From: Mucilaginibacter sp. | GTDB taxonomy: Bacteria; Bacteroidota; Bacteroidia; Sphingobacteriales; Sphingobacteriaceae | Reading direction: 5' to 3' | DNA length: 41,352 nucleotides | Assembly (NCBI RefSeq): GCF_028288205.1 | Contig: NZ_JAQBOD010000020.1 | Location: 1 to 41,352, forward strand | Shown here: piece by piece, positions 15,805 to 23,108 of the stretch | Numbering within the stretch: position 1 is the stretch's first letter | How the letters are laid out: the number at the start of each line of letters is the position of its first letter | Position numbers and translations under genes: made by a program | Notes under the pieces: generated by a model | What the model was told of the DNA's origin: nothing | Database searches by the model: none | What the model saw: the letters and a program-made list of their open reading frames with translations, nothing else

Positions 15805-16920
15805 TCAGGCTAATGCCTGCTTTATATCTGCAATCAAATCATCAATATGTTCTAAACCAACGGATACCCGCAGTAAATTAAATGGGGTTTTAGTATCCGG
15901 CCCTTCAACCATTGCTCGGTGCTCAATAAGGCTTTCTACACCGCCCAAACTGGTAGCACGGGTAAATAATTGCAATTTGTTTATAACGCGGTTAGCTTCT
16001 TCCTTACCGCCCTTTAAGCAAAAAGATAATACACCGCCGAAGCTTAACATTTGTTCTTTTGCAACTGCATGATTAGGATGTGAAGGCAAACCCGGGTAGA
16101 GTACTTGCTCTACACTTGGCTGCACCTGTAAAAACGCCGCTAATAGCTGCGCATTTTGTACGTGGCCGCGTACACGATACGGTAGTGTCTTTATACTTCT
16201 TACTAAATAATAGCAATCCATAGGCGAGGGGATGGCGCCACCCAATTCCTGTACCTGGCGTATTTTTTGCCACCAGTCGTTTTTTTCGGCGGCAATTAAT
16301 GCACCACCCATCAGGTCGCTATGGCCACCAAAGTACTTGGTGGTAGAGTGCATTACTATATCAACACCTAATGCCAATGGCTGCTGACAAATAGGGGTAG
16401 CGAAAGTATTATCGCAAACAACTTTAATATTTTGCTGCCTTGCAATAGCAACCACCTTTTTTATATCAGTTATTTTAAGTAGCGGATTTGATGGCGTTTC
16501 TAACCATATTAAGCCGGTATTGGGTTTGATATGCGCGTTTAATACATCGGTATTATCTATAGCAATAAAATCAAATTCTAAAATCCCGGCAAATAAATTT
16601 TTAAGCTGATTGCGTAATCCATGATACATATCATCAGGCGCTATAATATGTGTACCCGGTTGCAGAGATTGAAAAACAGCCATCCCGGCAGCGTTGCCCG
16701 ATGAAAAAGCGGCAGCATCGGCACCATTTTCTAACTGCGTTAATACTTTTTCAAGCGATGTACGGTTTGGATTAGCCGAACGGCTATATATATAACCCTC
16801 ATGGTAACTGCCATCTTCTTTACGTTCAAACGTAGTTGACAATACAATAGGTTGTATTACTGCCCCTGTTATATCATCTTTTTGATTGCCTGCATGTATA
16901 GCTATGGTTTCCGGTTTCAT
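15805..16920 (-). CDS. trans-sulfuration PLP enzyme (cystathionine gamma-synthase/lyase type)
   Basis: A 371-residue Cys/Met-metabolism PLP enzyme. The PLP-binding Lys195 lies in HSTTKYFGGHSD, the cofactor-phosphate YSRSANPNRTSLE is at 45-57, and the substrate-carboxylate RVSVGLEH is near the C-terminus. From family and context it would condense O-acetylhomoserine (made by MetX next door) with cysteine to give cystathionine (MetB), but a lyase or sulfhydrylase role cannot be excluded by sequence. Length fits the short CGS/CGL subgroup rather than the approximately 430-residue MetY group. It has its own promoter; a -7 box ends 4 nt before the ATG, predicting a leaderless mRNA. It is divergent from mqnE. 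Confidence 0.9.
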   Translation of the reverse strand: MKPETIAIHAGNQKDDITGAVIQPIVLSTTFERKEDGSYHEGYIYSRSANPNRTSLEKVLTQLENGADAAAFSSGNAAGMAVFQSLQPGTHIIAPDDMYHGLRNQLKNLFAGILEFDFIAIDNTDVLNAHIKPNTGLIWLETPSNPLLKITDIKKVVAIARQQNIKVVCDNTFATPICQQPLALGVDIVMHSTTKYFGGHSDLMGGALIAAEKNDWWQKIRQVQELGGAIPSPMDCYYLVRSIKTLPYRVRGHVQNAQLLAAFLQVQPSVEQVLYPGLPSHPNHAVAKEQMLSFGGVLSFCLKGGKEEANRVINKLQLFTRATSLGGVESLIEHRAMVEGPDTKTPFNLLRVSVGLEHIDDLIADIKQALA

Positions 16921-16924
16921 AACA

Positions 16925-16932
16925 CAAACTTA
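16925..16932 (-). promoter_or_regulatory. -7 element of the PLP enzyme gene
   Basis: The minus strand reads TAAGTTTG, an exact TAnnTTTG match, 4 nt from the ATG at 16920. The -33 position shows only TTTA. It predicts a transcript that begins at the start codon. Confidence 0.5.
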
Positions 16933-16984
16933 AAGTTTTATGATGAGTTAATAAATGTTACACCATCATTACATTAACATTTCT

Positions 16985-16992
16985 TATTTTTG
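16985..16992 (+). promoter_or_regulatory. -7 element of mqnE
   Basis: TATTTTTG, an exact TAnnTTTG match, 14 nt upstream of the mqnE ATG at 17007. No good -33 box is seen in the 86-bp divergent spacer. Confidence 0.5.
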
Positions 16993-17006
16993 GCAAAAGT
17001 TTTTTA

Positions 17007-18200
17007 ATGGGAGCTGAAAATAATTTACAGGTATTATTGCAGGATCCGGATTTATCTGCTGATTTAAAACACATTGCCGGAAAAGTGCTCAATCAGGAGC
17101 GTATAACTTTTGACGAAGGTGTTTTACTTTTTGAAAAAGGTGAGTTAGGATACCTGGGCGTTTTAGCCAATTACATCCGCGAAAAGCGCCATGGTGATAA
17201 AACCTATTTTAACCGCAATTTTCATATAGAACCTACCAATCTTTGCGTTTACGATTGTAAATTTTGTTCATACTCGCGCCTGCTAAAGCAAAAAGAGGAA
17301 GGCTGGGAATATACTATGGATGAAATGTTTGATATCGTTACCAAATACGATAACGAACCGGTTACCGAGGTGCATATTGTAGGTGGTGTATTACCACAAT
17401 ATGATGTTCCGTTTTATGTAGAGCTGTTCAAAAGAATAAAAGCGCATCGCCCCGAATTGCACGTTAAGGCATTAACACCTGTAGAATATCATTATATATT
17501 CAAGAAAGCTAAGATTGATTATGCGACTGGCATGAAAATGATGCTGGATGCCGGCCTGGAATCTATACCGGGTGGTGGTGCAGAAATATTTCACCCTGAA
17601 ATACGCGAGCAAATAGCTAAAGATAAATGTACAGCCGACCAATGGCTGGCTATACATGAAGAATGGCACAAGCTGGGCGCACGCTCAAACGCTACCATGT
17701 TATACGGCCATATTGAAAAATACTGGCACCGGATAGACCATATGGATCGTTTGCGCCAGTTACAGGATAAAACCGGAGGTTTCCAAACGTTTATTCCTTT
17801 GAAATTCAGGAACAAGGATAACCAGATGTCGCACATTCCGGAAACAACTGTGGTGGAGGATCTGCGTAACTATGCTATATCACGTATCTATCTTGATAAT
17901 TTTGATCATATTAAGGCTTACTGGGCCATGATAAGCCGTACTACGGCACAATTATCTTTAAACTTTGGTGTAGATGATATTGATGGTACACTTGATGATA
18001 CCACCAAAATTTACTCGATGGCCGGCGCCGAAGAGCAAAACCCGGGGATGAGCACCAAACAATTGGTTGAGCTGATAAAACAAGTTGGCCGCTACCCGAT
18101 AGAGCGCGATACTTTATATAATGTAATTACTGATTACAACGATTACCAATTTGCCGAAGAGGTGAAGCCACAGTATTATAAGCTGCCGGTTATAAATTAG
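17007..18200 (+). CDS. mqnE: aminofutalosine synthase
   Basis: A 397-residue radical SAM enzyme of the futalosine pathway for menaquinone; it joins 3-[(1-carboxyvinyl)oxy]benzoate with SAM-derived adenosyl to give aminofutalosine. The cluster motif is C80-x3-C84-x2-C87 (CVYDCKFC). EVHIVGGVLPQYDVPFY (about 120-136) and PGGGAEIFHPEIREQI (about 192-207) match MqnE/MqnC-type proteins; the order and TPVEYHY segment favour MqnE over the cyclase MqnC. mqnA lies two genes downstream, which supports the pathway. The start is the only ATG after the -7 box. A palindromic word repeat follows the stop directly. Confidence 0.93.
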   Translation: MGAENNLQVLLQDPDLSADLKHIAGKVLNQERITFDEGVLLFEKGELGYLGVLANYIREKRHGDKTYFNRNFHIEPTNLCVYDCKFCSYSRLLKQKEEGWEYTMDEMFDIVTKYDNEPVTEVHIVGGVLPQYDVPFYVELFKRIKAHRPELHVKALTPVEYHYIFKKAKIDYATGMKMMLDAGLESIPGGGAEIFHPEIREQIAKDKCTADQWLAIHEEWHKLGARSNATMLYGHIEKYWHRIDHMDRLRQLQDKTGGFQTFIPLKFRNKDNQMSHIPETTVVEDLRNYAISRIYLDNFDHIKAYWAMISRTTAQLSLNFGVDDIDGTLDDTTKIYSMAGAEEQNPGMSTKQLVELIKQVGRYPIERDTLYNVITDYNDYQFAEEVKPQYYKLPVIN

Positions 18201-18274
18201 TCATTAAATCATTGAGTCATTAGGTCATTATTTTAATGAAAAAACCAATGACTCAATGAACAATGACTTAATGA
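18201..18274. repeat. period-8 TCATT/AATGA palindromic array
   Basis: TCATT occurs at 18201, 18209, 18217 and 18225, an exact 8-nt period. After a short T-rich centre the reverse word AATGA occurs at 18235, 18247, 18255, 18262 and 18270. The two halves are approximate reverse complements and would form a long hairpin of about 30 bp. It fills the whole spacer between mqnE and the phosphatase gene, starting at the base after the mqnE stop. Confidence 0.8.
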
Positions 18275-18284
18275 CACAATATAA

Positions 18285-18902
18285 ATGATAAAAACGCTAT
18301 ACATCGTCCGTCACGGGCAAACTGATCTGAATAAACAAGGCATTGTACAAGGCCGTGGCAGGGATACTGATCTGAATGATGAAGGCCGCAAACAGGCTAA
18401 TTTGTTTTACAATGCGTACAAATCTGTACCTTTTAATAAGATATACATATCAGCGCTTAAACGCACGCAGCAAAGTATACAACAATTTATTGACCTGGGT
18501 ATTCCCTATGAAAAACTACCAGGACTGGATGAACTGGCCTGGGGTATTTATGAGGGCCAGCCAAATACACCCGAAACCAAGGCCGCGTTTTTAAAGATAA
18601 TGCGCGATTGGGTTGCCGGAAGATTGGATAATAAATTCGAACATGGCGAAAGCCCCAACGAGGTTAGGTTAAGGCAATTAGAGGCGCTGCAAATTATCAT
18701 GAGCCATACCGAAGAGGAAAATGTATTAATTTGCATGCATGGCCGCGCGATGCGCTTATTTTTGTGCCTGCTTACCGGCAAGCCGCTTACCGAAATGGAT
18801 AGCTTCCCGCATCAAAACCTGGTATTGTATAAAGTAACCTTTGATGGTGAAAAATTCGATATCATCAGCTTTAACAACTCCGAACATTTAAAACACGATT
18901 AA
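18285..18902 (+). CDS. histidine phosphatase family protein
   Basis: A 205-residue protein of the phosphoglycerate mutase-like branch. The phospho-accepting His10 is in LYIVRHGQTDLN (5-16), the companion Arg is in ISALKRTQQS, and the second His152 is in ICMHGRAMR. ELAWGIYEGQ supplies the usual acid. It would remove a phosphate from a small phosphorylated metabolite; the substrate is unknown. It lies between mqnE and mqnA in the same direction, 8 bp before mqnA, so it is probably cotranscribed with mqnA. A role in menaquinone synthesis is possible but unproven, since none of the known futalosine steps needs this fold. There is no signal peptide. Confidence 0.9.
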   Translation: MIKTLYIVRHGQTDLNKQGIVQGRGRDTDLNDEGRKQANLFYNAYKSVPFNKIYISALKRTQQSIQQFIDLGIPYEKLPGLDELAWGIYEGQPNTPETKAAFLKIMRDWVAGRLDNKFEHGESPNEVRLRQLEALQIIMSHTEEENVLICMHGRAMRLFLCLLTGKPLTEMDSFPHQNLVLYKVTFDGEKFDIISFNNSEHLKHD

Positions 18903-18910
18903 ACACTTCT

Positions 18911-19654
18911 GTGAAAAAAATAAGAATATCAGCTGTAAGCTATACTAATACCAAACCATTTTTATATGGTATACAACATACCGACATCATTAATAAAATA
19001 GACCTGAGCCTTGATATCCCTGCAGATTGTGCCCAAAAGCTGATCGATGACCGGGTGGATATTGGCCTTATCCCGGTAGCTGCCATACTAAACCTTCCGC
19101 ATTGGGAAATTGTATCAGATTACTGTATTGGCGCTGTTGGTGCAGTTAATTCGGTATTTATATTCAGCAATTGCGATATACATGATATCACTAAATTACA
19201 ACTGGACCCCCAGTCGCGCTCATCAAATAATTTAGCCAGGGTATTGCTTAAAAACTTTTGGAAGGTAGACCCTGAATTAATTACCAACGCAAAAGACTAT
19301 TCAATTGCTGACGATGCAACCACAGCCTTTGTGCAGATAGGTGATCGTACCTTTGGTAAGAAAGATAAATACCCGTTTGTGTATGATTTGGCCGAAAAGT
19401 GGCAAAAGTTTACCGGCTTACCATTTGTATTTGCTGCTTGGATAGCTAATAAATCCATTTCGCAGGATTTTATAGAGGAGTTTAATAAAGCCCTAAAGAT
19501 AGGGCTTGACCATAGGGCAGAGCTGCTTAAGGAATTACCAGCCGTAGCAGATTTTGATCTGGAAGATTATTTAATGTATAAACTTGATTTTGATCTAACC
19601 GATAGCAAAAAGAAAGCCTTGCACTTATTTCTGGATTATGTAAAGGCATTGTAG
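18911..19654 (+). CDS. mqnA: chorismate dehydratase MqnA
   Basis: A 247-residue enzyme with a periplasmic-binding-protein-like fold, which removes water from chorismate to start the futalosine route to menaquinone. It begins KIRISAVSYTNTKPFLYGI, the typical MqnA opening (I-x-x-V-S/N-Y-x-N-x-x-P), and has RVDIGLIPVAAILN (about 46-60) and LDPQSRSSNNLARVLL (about 97-112). Its start codon is GTG at 18911 if the published frame is followed; GTGAAAAAAATAAG gives M-K-K-I-R. The phosphatase gene ends 8 bp upstream. No signal peptide is present. MqnD (naphthoate synthase) and the hydrolase of the pathway are not in the window. Confidence 0.92.
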   Translation: MKKIRISAVSYTNTKPFLYGIQHTDIINKIDLSLDIPADCAQKLIDDRVDIGLIPVAAILNLPHWEIVSDYCIGAVGAVNSVFIFSNCDIHDITKLQLDPQSRSSNNLARVLLKNFWKVDPELITNAKDYSIADDATTAFVQIGDRTFGKKDKYPFVYDLAEKWQKFTGLPFVFAAWIANKSISQDFIEEFNKALKIGLDHRAELLKELPAVADFDLEDYLMYKLDFDLTDSKKKALHLFLDYVKAL

Positions 19655-19769
19655 GTTTATGCCAAAATGTGCGTTACGGGTAAAATGACTGTGTATTAAC
19701 CTCCATTATTTTATAATGACATATTGTAAGTTATTGACTATCAATATAATTAAAATCCTCATAGAGCGA

Positions 19770-19866
19770 GATCTTATACACCCTTGCCAAGCAACTATGC
19801 TTGGCGTTAAGAGTAGCGCCATACTATGCATCAAGATTGGTTTGTCTTTTTTCACCAAAAACCAAT
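19770..19866. other. cluster of nested hairpins in a 450-bp gap (candidate structured RNA or relic repeat)
   Basis: In the gap 19655-20104, GATCTT (19770-19775) can pair with AAGATT (19833-19838) and enclose CCAAGC/GCTTGG (19787-19792 and 19799-19804) and the alternative GGCG/CGCC (19803-19806 and 19817-19820). Next to it ATTGGTTT (19836-19843) pairs perfectly with AAACCAAT (19859-19866). The block is GC-richer than the AT-rich flanks. I do not recognise it as a known RNA. The rest of the gap is low-complexity AT DNA apart from the palindrome and -7 box before the next gene. Confidence 0.35.
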
Positions 19867-20018
19867 GAATATCAAATGCTTTTCATGTTAATTTAATGTA
19901 AACAGCCCGTTACAATAAAAACAAGGTACTTTTTTATCATTTTTTAAATTTAGATATTGTAATTTATACACTAAGTAAATTGATATAATTTCAAATTACT
20001 ATAATTATTCATCATAAA

Positions 20019-20035
20019 TTATGAAATATTCATAA
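20019..20035. repeat. TTATGAA-N3-TTCATAA palindrome
   Basis: TTATGAA (20019-20025) and TTCATAA (20029-20035) form a perfect 7-bp inverted repeat with a 3-nt centre, 38 bp upstream of the -7 box of the secreted-protein gene. The half-site TTATGAAAT is the same as in the palindrome before clpB. The region is very AT-rich, so chance is a real alternative. Confidence 0.3.
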
Positions 20036-20072
20036 AAATTAAATTTTATTATAAATATTGATAACAAGACTG

Positions 20073-20080
20073 TACTTTTG
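20073..20080 (+). promoter_or_regulatory. -7 element of the secreted-protein gene
   Basis: TACTTTTG, an exact TAnnTTTG match, 24 nt before the ATG at 20105. This gives a leader of roughly 20 nt. The upstream -33 region is T-rich only. Confidence 0.5.
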
Positions 20081-20104
20081 TTATGGATTTAAAATTTAAG
20101 AACT

Positions 20105-20578
20105 ATGAAAAAACTATTTATCACCGCAGCAATCGCTACCATGTTTAGCGTAACTGCATTTGCCGATGGCGGAAAAAAGCCTTCTACTGAAGCAAGCGAA
20201 AAAAATGTAACGCTCGCTGCTCTTAATCAATTTAAAAGTGATTTTAAAAGTGCCGACAATGTACTTTGGACAGTAACACCAAGCTGCCAGAAAGTTAGTT
20301 TTGTTGATAATAATATAGATTATACCGCATTTTATAACTTAAGCGGCGATTACTTAGGCGTTACACAAAATGTTGCCTATACTACGTTAGCTGCTTCTGT
20401 TAGAACCAAGATAGCTAAAAACTATCAGGGATATAAGGTTAGCGATGTTATAAAATATGATACAAGAAACATTGAAGAGCCTGTGGTATATTTTGTTGAT
20501 GTTAAAAACGCTACCAGTGAAATTGTACTGAAAGTAACAGATGACAACAACATTAGCTATTTTAAAAGAGTTAAATAA
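20105..20578 (+). CDS. small secreted PepSY-like/DUF2874-like protein
   Basis: A 157-residue exported protein. A signal peptide (KKLFITAAIATMFSVTAFA, cut after residue 20) is followed by a mature domain with N-V-L-W-T (about 53-57), a Tyr-rich strand region and LAASVRTKIAKNYQGYKVSDVIKYDT (about 93-118), then strands ending EIVLKVTDDNNISYFKRV. This pattern, a W near the start and a V-x-x-x-I-x-x-x-Y-x-G-Y-x-V helix, is typical of the small Bacteroidota PepSY-like periplasmic proteins. Function is unknown. It is monocistronic with its own promoter and a strong terminator, which suggests it can be highly expressed. Confidence 0.78.
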   Translation: MKKLFITAAIATMFSVTAFADGGKKPSTEASEKNVTLAALNQFKSDFKSADNVLWTVTPSCQKVSFVDNNIDYTAFYNLSGDYLGVTQNVAYTTLAASVRTKIAKNYQGYKVSDVIKYDTRNIEEPVVYFVDVKNATSEIVLKVTDDNNISYFKRVK

Positions 20579-20602
20579 GTAACCCCATTAATTTATTAAT
20601 TT

Positions 20603-20643
20603 AAAAGCCCCGTTCTGACAGTTGTCGGGACGGGGCTTTTTGT
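20603..20643 (+). terminator. strong intrinsic terminator
   Basis: AAAAGCCCCGT (20603-20613) pairs perfectly with ACGGGGCTTTT (20630-20640), and the stem continues inward through mostly paired bases to a tiny loop. A T tail follows. The A-rich 5' flank would let it work on both strands. It lies 24 bp after the secreted-protein stop. Confidence 0.9.
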
Positions 20644-20708
20644 TTGTTTAGGATTGCCAATAAATTATGTAATGTCTATGTAAATAGTAGAATATTTTTA
20701 ATATAACA

Positions 20709-20739
20709 CTTGATTATTAAAACAATCGCCGTAACTTTA
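20709..20739 (+). promoter_or_regulatory. promoter of the peroxiredoxin gene
   Basis: CTTG at 20709-20712 and TAACTTTA at 20732-20739 with a 19-nt spacer, each one base away from the Bacteroidota consensus. The ATG is 29 nt past the -7 box. Confidence 0.45.
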
Positions 20740-20768
20740 AAAACAAATTCAATTAAAACATAAATATT

Positions 20769-21404
20769 ATGAGTTTAAGATTAGGCGACAAAGCCCCCGA
20801 TTTTACAGCAAAAACCTCAGTAGGAGAGATAAATCTTTACGAATATCTTGGTGATAGCTGGGGAGTATTATTTTCACATCCGGCAGATTATACTCCGGTT
20901 TGTACTACAGAGCTGGGCAGAACAGCTGCATTAAAAGATGAGTTTGCCAAGCGCAATGTTAAAGTACTGGCATTGAGTGTTGATTCGGTTGAATCACATA
21001 AAAGCTGGATAAAGGATATTAATGAAACACAAGGAGTTGAAGTTGAATTCCCGATCATTGCCGACGAGGACCGTAAAATTGCCGAAGCTTACGATATGAT
21101 ACATCCTAATGCTTCTGTAAATGCTACTGTGCGCTCCCTATTCATTATTGGCCCCGATAAAGCTATTAAGCTGATCATCACTTACCCTGCTTCAACCGGA
21201 AGGAATTTCCAGGAAATATTACGCGTTATTGATTCTTTGCAACTTACAGCCTATCATAGCGTAGCCACACCGGCCGATTGGAAGGATGGCGAAGATGTGG
21301 TTGTGGTACCTGCAATAAAGACTGAAGATATACCCGCGAAATTTCCAAAAGGTTTCAGAGAGGTAAAACCATACTTGCGCCTTACTCCGCAACCCAATAA
21401 ATAA
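20769..21404 (+). CDS. 1-Cys peroxiredoxin (Prx6/AhpC-TSA family)
   Basis: A 211-residue peroxidase that reduces hydrogen peroxide, organic peroxides or peroxynitrite. The active site is P38-x3-T42-x2-C45 (HPADYTPVCTTE), and the supporting Arg is in VNATVRSLFIIGP. C45 is the only cysteine in the protein, so there is no resolving Cys and an external thiol must regenerate it. The long C-terminal part (after about 160, TPADWKDGEDVVVVPAI and FPKGFREVKPYLR) is diagnostic of the Prx6 group. It is cytoplasmic with no signal peptide. It has its own promoter, and the cold-shock gene after it has another. Confidence 0.95.
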   Translation: MSLRLGDKAPDFTAKTSVGEINLYEYLGDSWGVLFSHPADYTPVCTTELGRTAALKDEFAKRNVKVLALSVDSVESHKSWIKDINETQGVEVEFPIIADEDRKIAEAYDMIHPNASVNATVRSLFIIGPDKAIKLIITYPASTGRNFQEILRVIDSLQLTAYHSVATPADWKDGEDVVVVPAIKTEDIPAKFPKGFREVKPYLRLTPQPNK

Positions 21405-21409
21405 TTTTA

Positions 21410-21439
21410 TTTGGTTAATTAATTATTTTTATATATTTG
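21410..21439 (+). promoter_or_regulatory. promoter of the cold-shock gene
   Basis: TTTG (21410-21413), an 18-nt spacer and TATATTTG (21432-21439), both exact consensus boxes. Transcription would start near 21445, leaving about 94 nt of untranslated AT-rich leader before the ATG, which is long for this window. Confidence 0.6.
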
Positions 21440-21538
21440 GAAAAGCAGTATATTTATTCCACTGATTATTAATACCGTTTTGTATTCAGTTTGGCTTAAT
21501 TATATATCTTAAACAAATTTTAATACTATAATAATATT

Positions 21539-21736
21539 ATGAAAACTGGAAAAGTAAAATGGTTTAACACACAAAAAGGTTACGGTTTTATTGTTACCGA
21601 AGACGGCAAAGATCTTTTTGTACACTTTAAAGATGTACAAGGCGGCGTAAATGCCATAAAAGATAATGATAACGTTGAATACGATGTGGAAGACGGCAGA
21701 AAAGGATTACAGGCTGTAAATGTAAAAAAGATATAA
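21539..21736 (+). CDS. cold-shock domain protein (CspA family)
   Basis: A 65-residue single cold-shock domain that binds single-stranded nucleic acid and melts RNA structure. RNP1 is KGYGFIV (13-19) and RNP2 is DLFVHF (26-31); the start KTGKVKWFNTQKGYGF and the ending GLQAVNVKKI are family-typical. Length is normal for CspA-like proteins. The predicted 94-nt leader fits the long, structured 5' UTRs seen in cold-shock mRNAs, and the gene is followed by a good terminator, so it is a stand-alone unit. The exact Csp paralogue cannot be named. Confidence 0.95.
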   Translation: MKTGKVKWFNTQKGYGFIVTEDGKDLFVHFKDVQGGVNAIKDNDNVEYDVEDGRKGLQAVNVKKI

Positions 21737-21756
21737 TTTACTAAGCTGCACAAAAG

Positions 21757-21785
21757 AACCTCTGTAAACCCAGGGGTTTTTTTTT
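21757..21785 (+). terminator. intrinsic terminator of the cold-shock gene
   Basis: AACCTCTG (21757-21764) pairs with CAGGGGTT (21771-21778) with one G-T pair and a 6-nt loop, followed by a T run to 21785. It lies 20 bp after the stop codon. Confidence 0.85.
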
Positions 21786-21854
21786 GCCATAAAATTTAAA
21801 AATAGCTTAATTCCTGTTACTTTAGGCCCAACCAATTATTGTAATAAATTAAAT

Positions 21855-23108
21855 ATGACTGACGCTGCTTCGGCCAAAACTACCAGAAACATTATTTTTT
21901 TAGTTCTTGTTGCCTCTTTAGGTTACTTTGTTGATATCTATGACCTTGTGCTATTTTCAATAGTAAGGGTTAAAAGCCTGAAAGATATTGGGGTTACTGA
22001 AACCGATATTCGCTTACAGGGCGTGTATGTTATCAATATGCAAATGTTCGGTTTGCTGCTTGGCGGTATAATGTGGGGCATAATAGGCGATAAACTGGGC
22101 CGTATTAAAGTGCTTTTTGGCTCGATATTTTTATATTCTGTTGCAAATTTTGTAAACGGAATGGTGCATGATGTTAGCAGCTACGCGTTTATAAGGCTTA
22201 TTGCAGGCATAGGGCTTGCCGGCGAATTAGGTGCAGGCATTACCCTGGTTAGCGAAACACTAAGTAAAGAGCGCAGGGGATACGGTACCACAATTGTAGC
22301 GATGATAGGCCTTTTAGGCGCGGTTGCTGCTGCCTGGGTTGGTAAGTATGATTGGCGCACAGCTTATTATGTAGGCGGCGGATTAGGAATTGTGCTGCTG
22401 TTATTACGTATGGGTACTTTTGAGTCGGGCATGTTTAAAAATATTAAAGACAGCAACGTATCAAAAGGAAATATATTAATGTTGTTTAGTAATGGTAAAA
22501 GGTTTTTAAAATACTTGTATTGCATACTAATTGGCGCGCCGTTATGGTTTGTTGTAGGCGTTTTGGTTACCCAATCGCCCGAGTTTGGAAAAGCTTTAGG
22601 TGCCAAAGTTCCGCTTAGCGCAGGTGATGGTATTTTGTATACTTATGTAGGTATATCTGTTGGTGGCATATTTGCGGGTTTACTGGCACAGCTAACCAGA
22701 TCACGCAAAACTACCATGCTGGTGTTTTTATTACTCTCTGTAGTAAGCGTTGTGCTTTACCTCAATGCAAAGGGAATTACCACCTCGCAATTTATATGGC
22801 TTTGCCTGTTTATGGGTTTCGCTGTAGGCTATTGGGCAACATTTGTTACTATCGCGTCCGAGCAGTTTGGTACCAATATACGGTCGACTGTTACTACAAC
22901 GGTGCCCAACTTCGTAAGAGGATCATTAATACCGGTAAATGCGCTGTTCAATATATGTGTAATACATTACGGCATGATACAAAGCGGCTATATTGTAATG
23001 TTTGTACTTACCGCAATAGCATTATTTGCCTTGAGCCAGCTAAAAGAGTCGTTCCATAAGGATTTGAATTATGTGGAAGAGGAAGATGGTTTGAATATGA
23101 CTACTTAA
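21855..23108 (+). CDS. MFS transporter
   Basis: A 417-residue inner-membrane transporter with about twelve hydrophobic helices. The family loop 2-3 motif is WGIIGDKLGRIKVLFGSIFL (about 75-94; G-D-x-x-G-R-(K/R)), and the equivalent central region between helices 6 and 7 is polar. SLGYFVDIYDLVLFS in helix 1 and RLIAGIGLAGELGAGITLVSE in helix 4 resemble the metabolite:H+ symporter (sugar/dicarboxylate) branch, where an acidic residue in helix 1 is common. The substrate is unknown. It is monogenic. A palindrome-bearing repeat begins at its TAA stop codon, which marks the left edge of the DUF559 unit. Confidence 0.88.
   Translation: MTDAASAKTTRNIIFLVLVASLGYFVDIYDLVLFSIVRVKSLKDIGVTETDIRLQGVYVINMQMFGLLLGGIMWGIIGDKLGRIKVLFGSIFLYSVANFVNGMVHDVSSYAFIRLIAGIGLAGELGAGITLVSETLSKERRGYGTTIVAMIGLLGAVAAAWVGKYDWRTAYYVGGGLGIVLLLLRMGTFESGMFKNIKDSNVSKGNILMLFSNGKRFLKYLYCILIGAPLWFVVGVLVTQSPEFGKALGAKVPLSAGDGILYTYVGISVGGIFAGLLAQLTRSRKTTMLVFLLLSVVSVVLYLNAKGITTSQFIWLCLFMGFAVGYWATFVTIASEQFGTNIRSTVTTTVPNFVRGSLIPVNALFNICVIHYGMIQSGYIVMFVLTAIALFALSQLKESFHKDLNYVEEEDGLNMTT

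Noticed and set aside
19655..20104. tRNA or known riboswitch in the 450-bp gap
   Set aside because: No cloverleaf or T-loop and no known aptamer core could be found on either strand; only unassigned hairpins are present.
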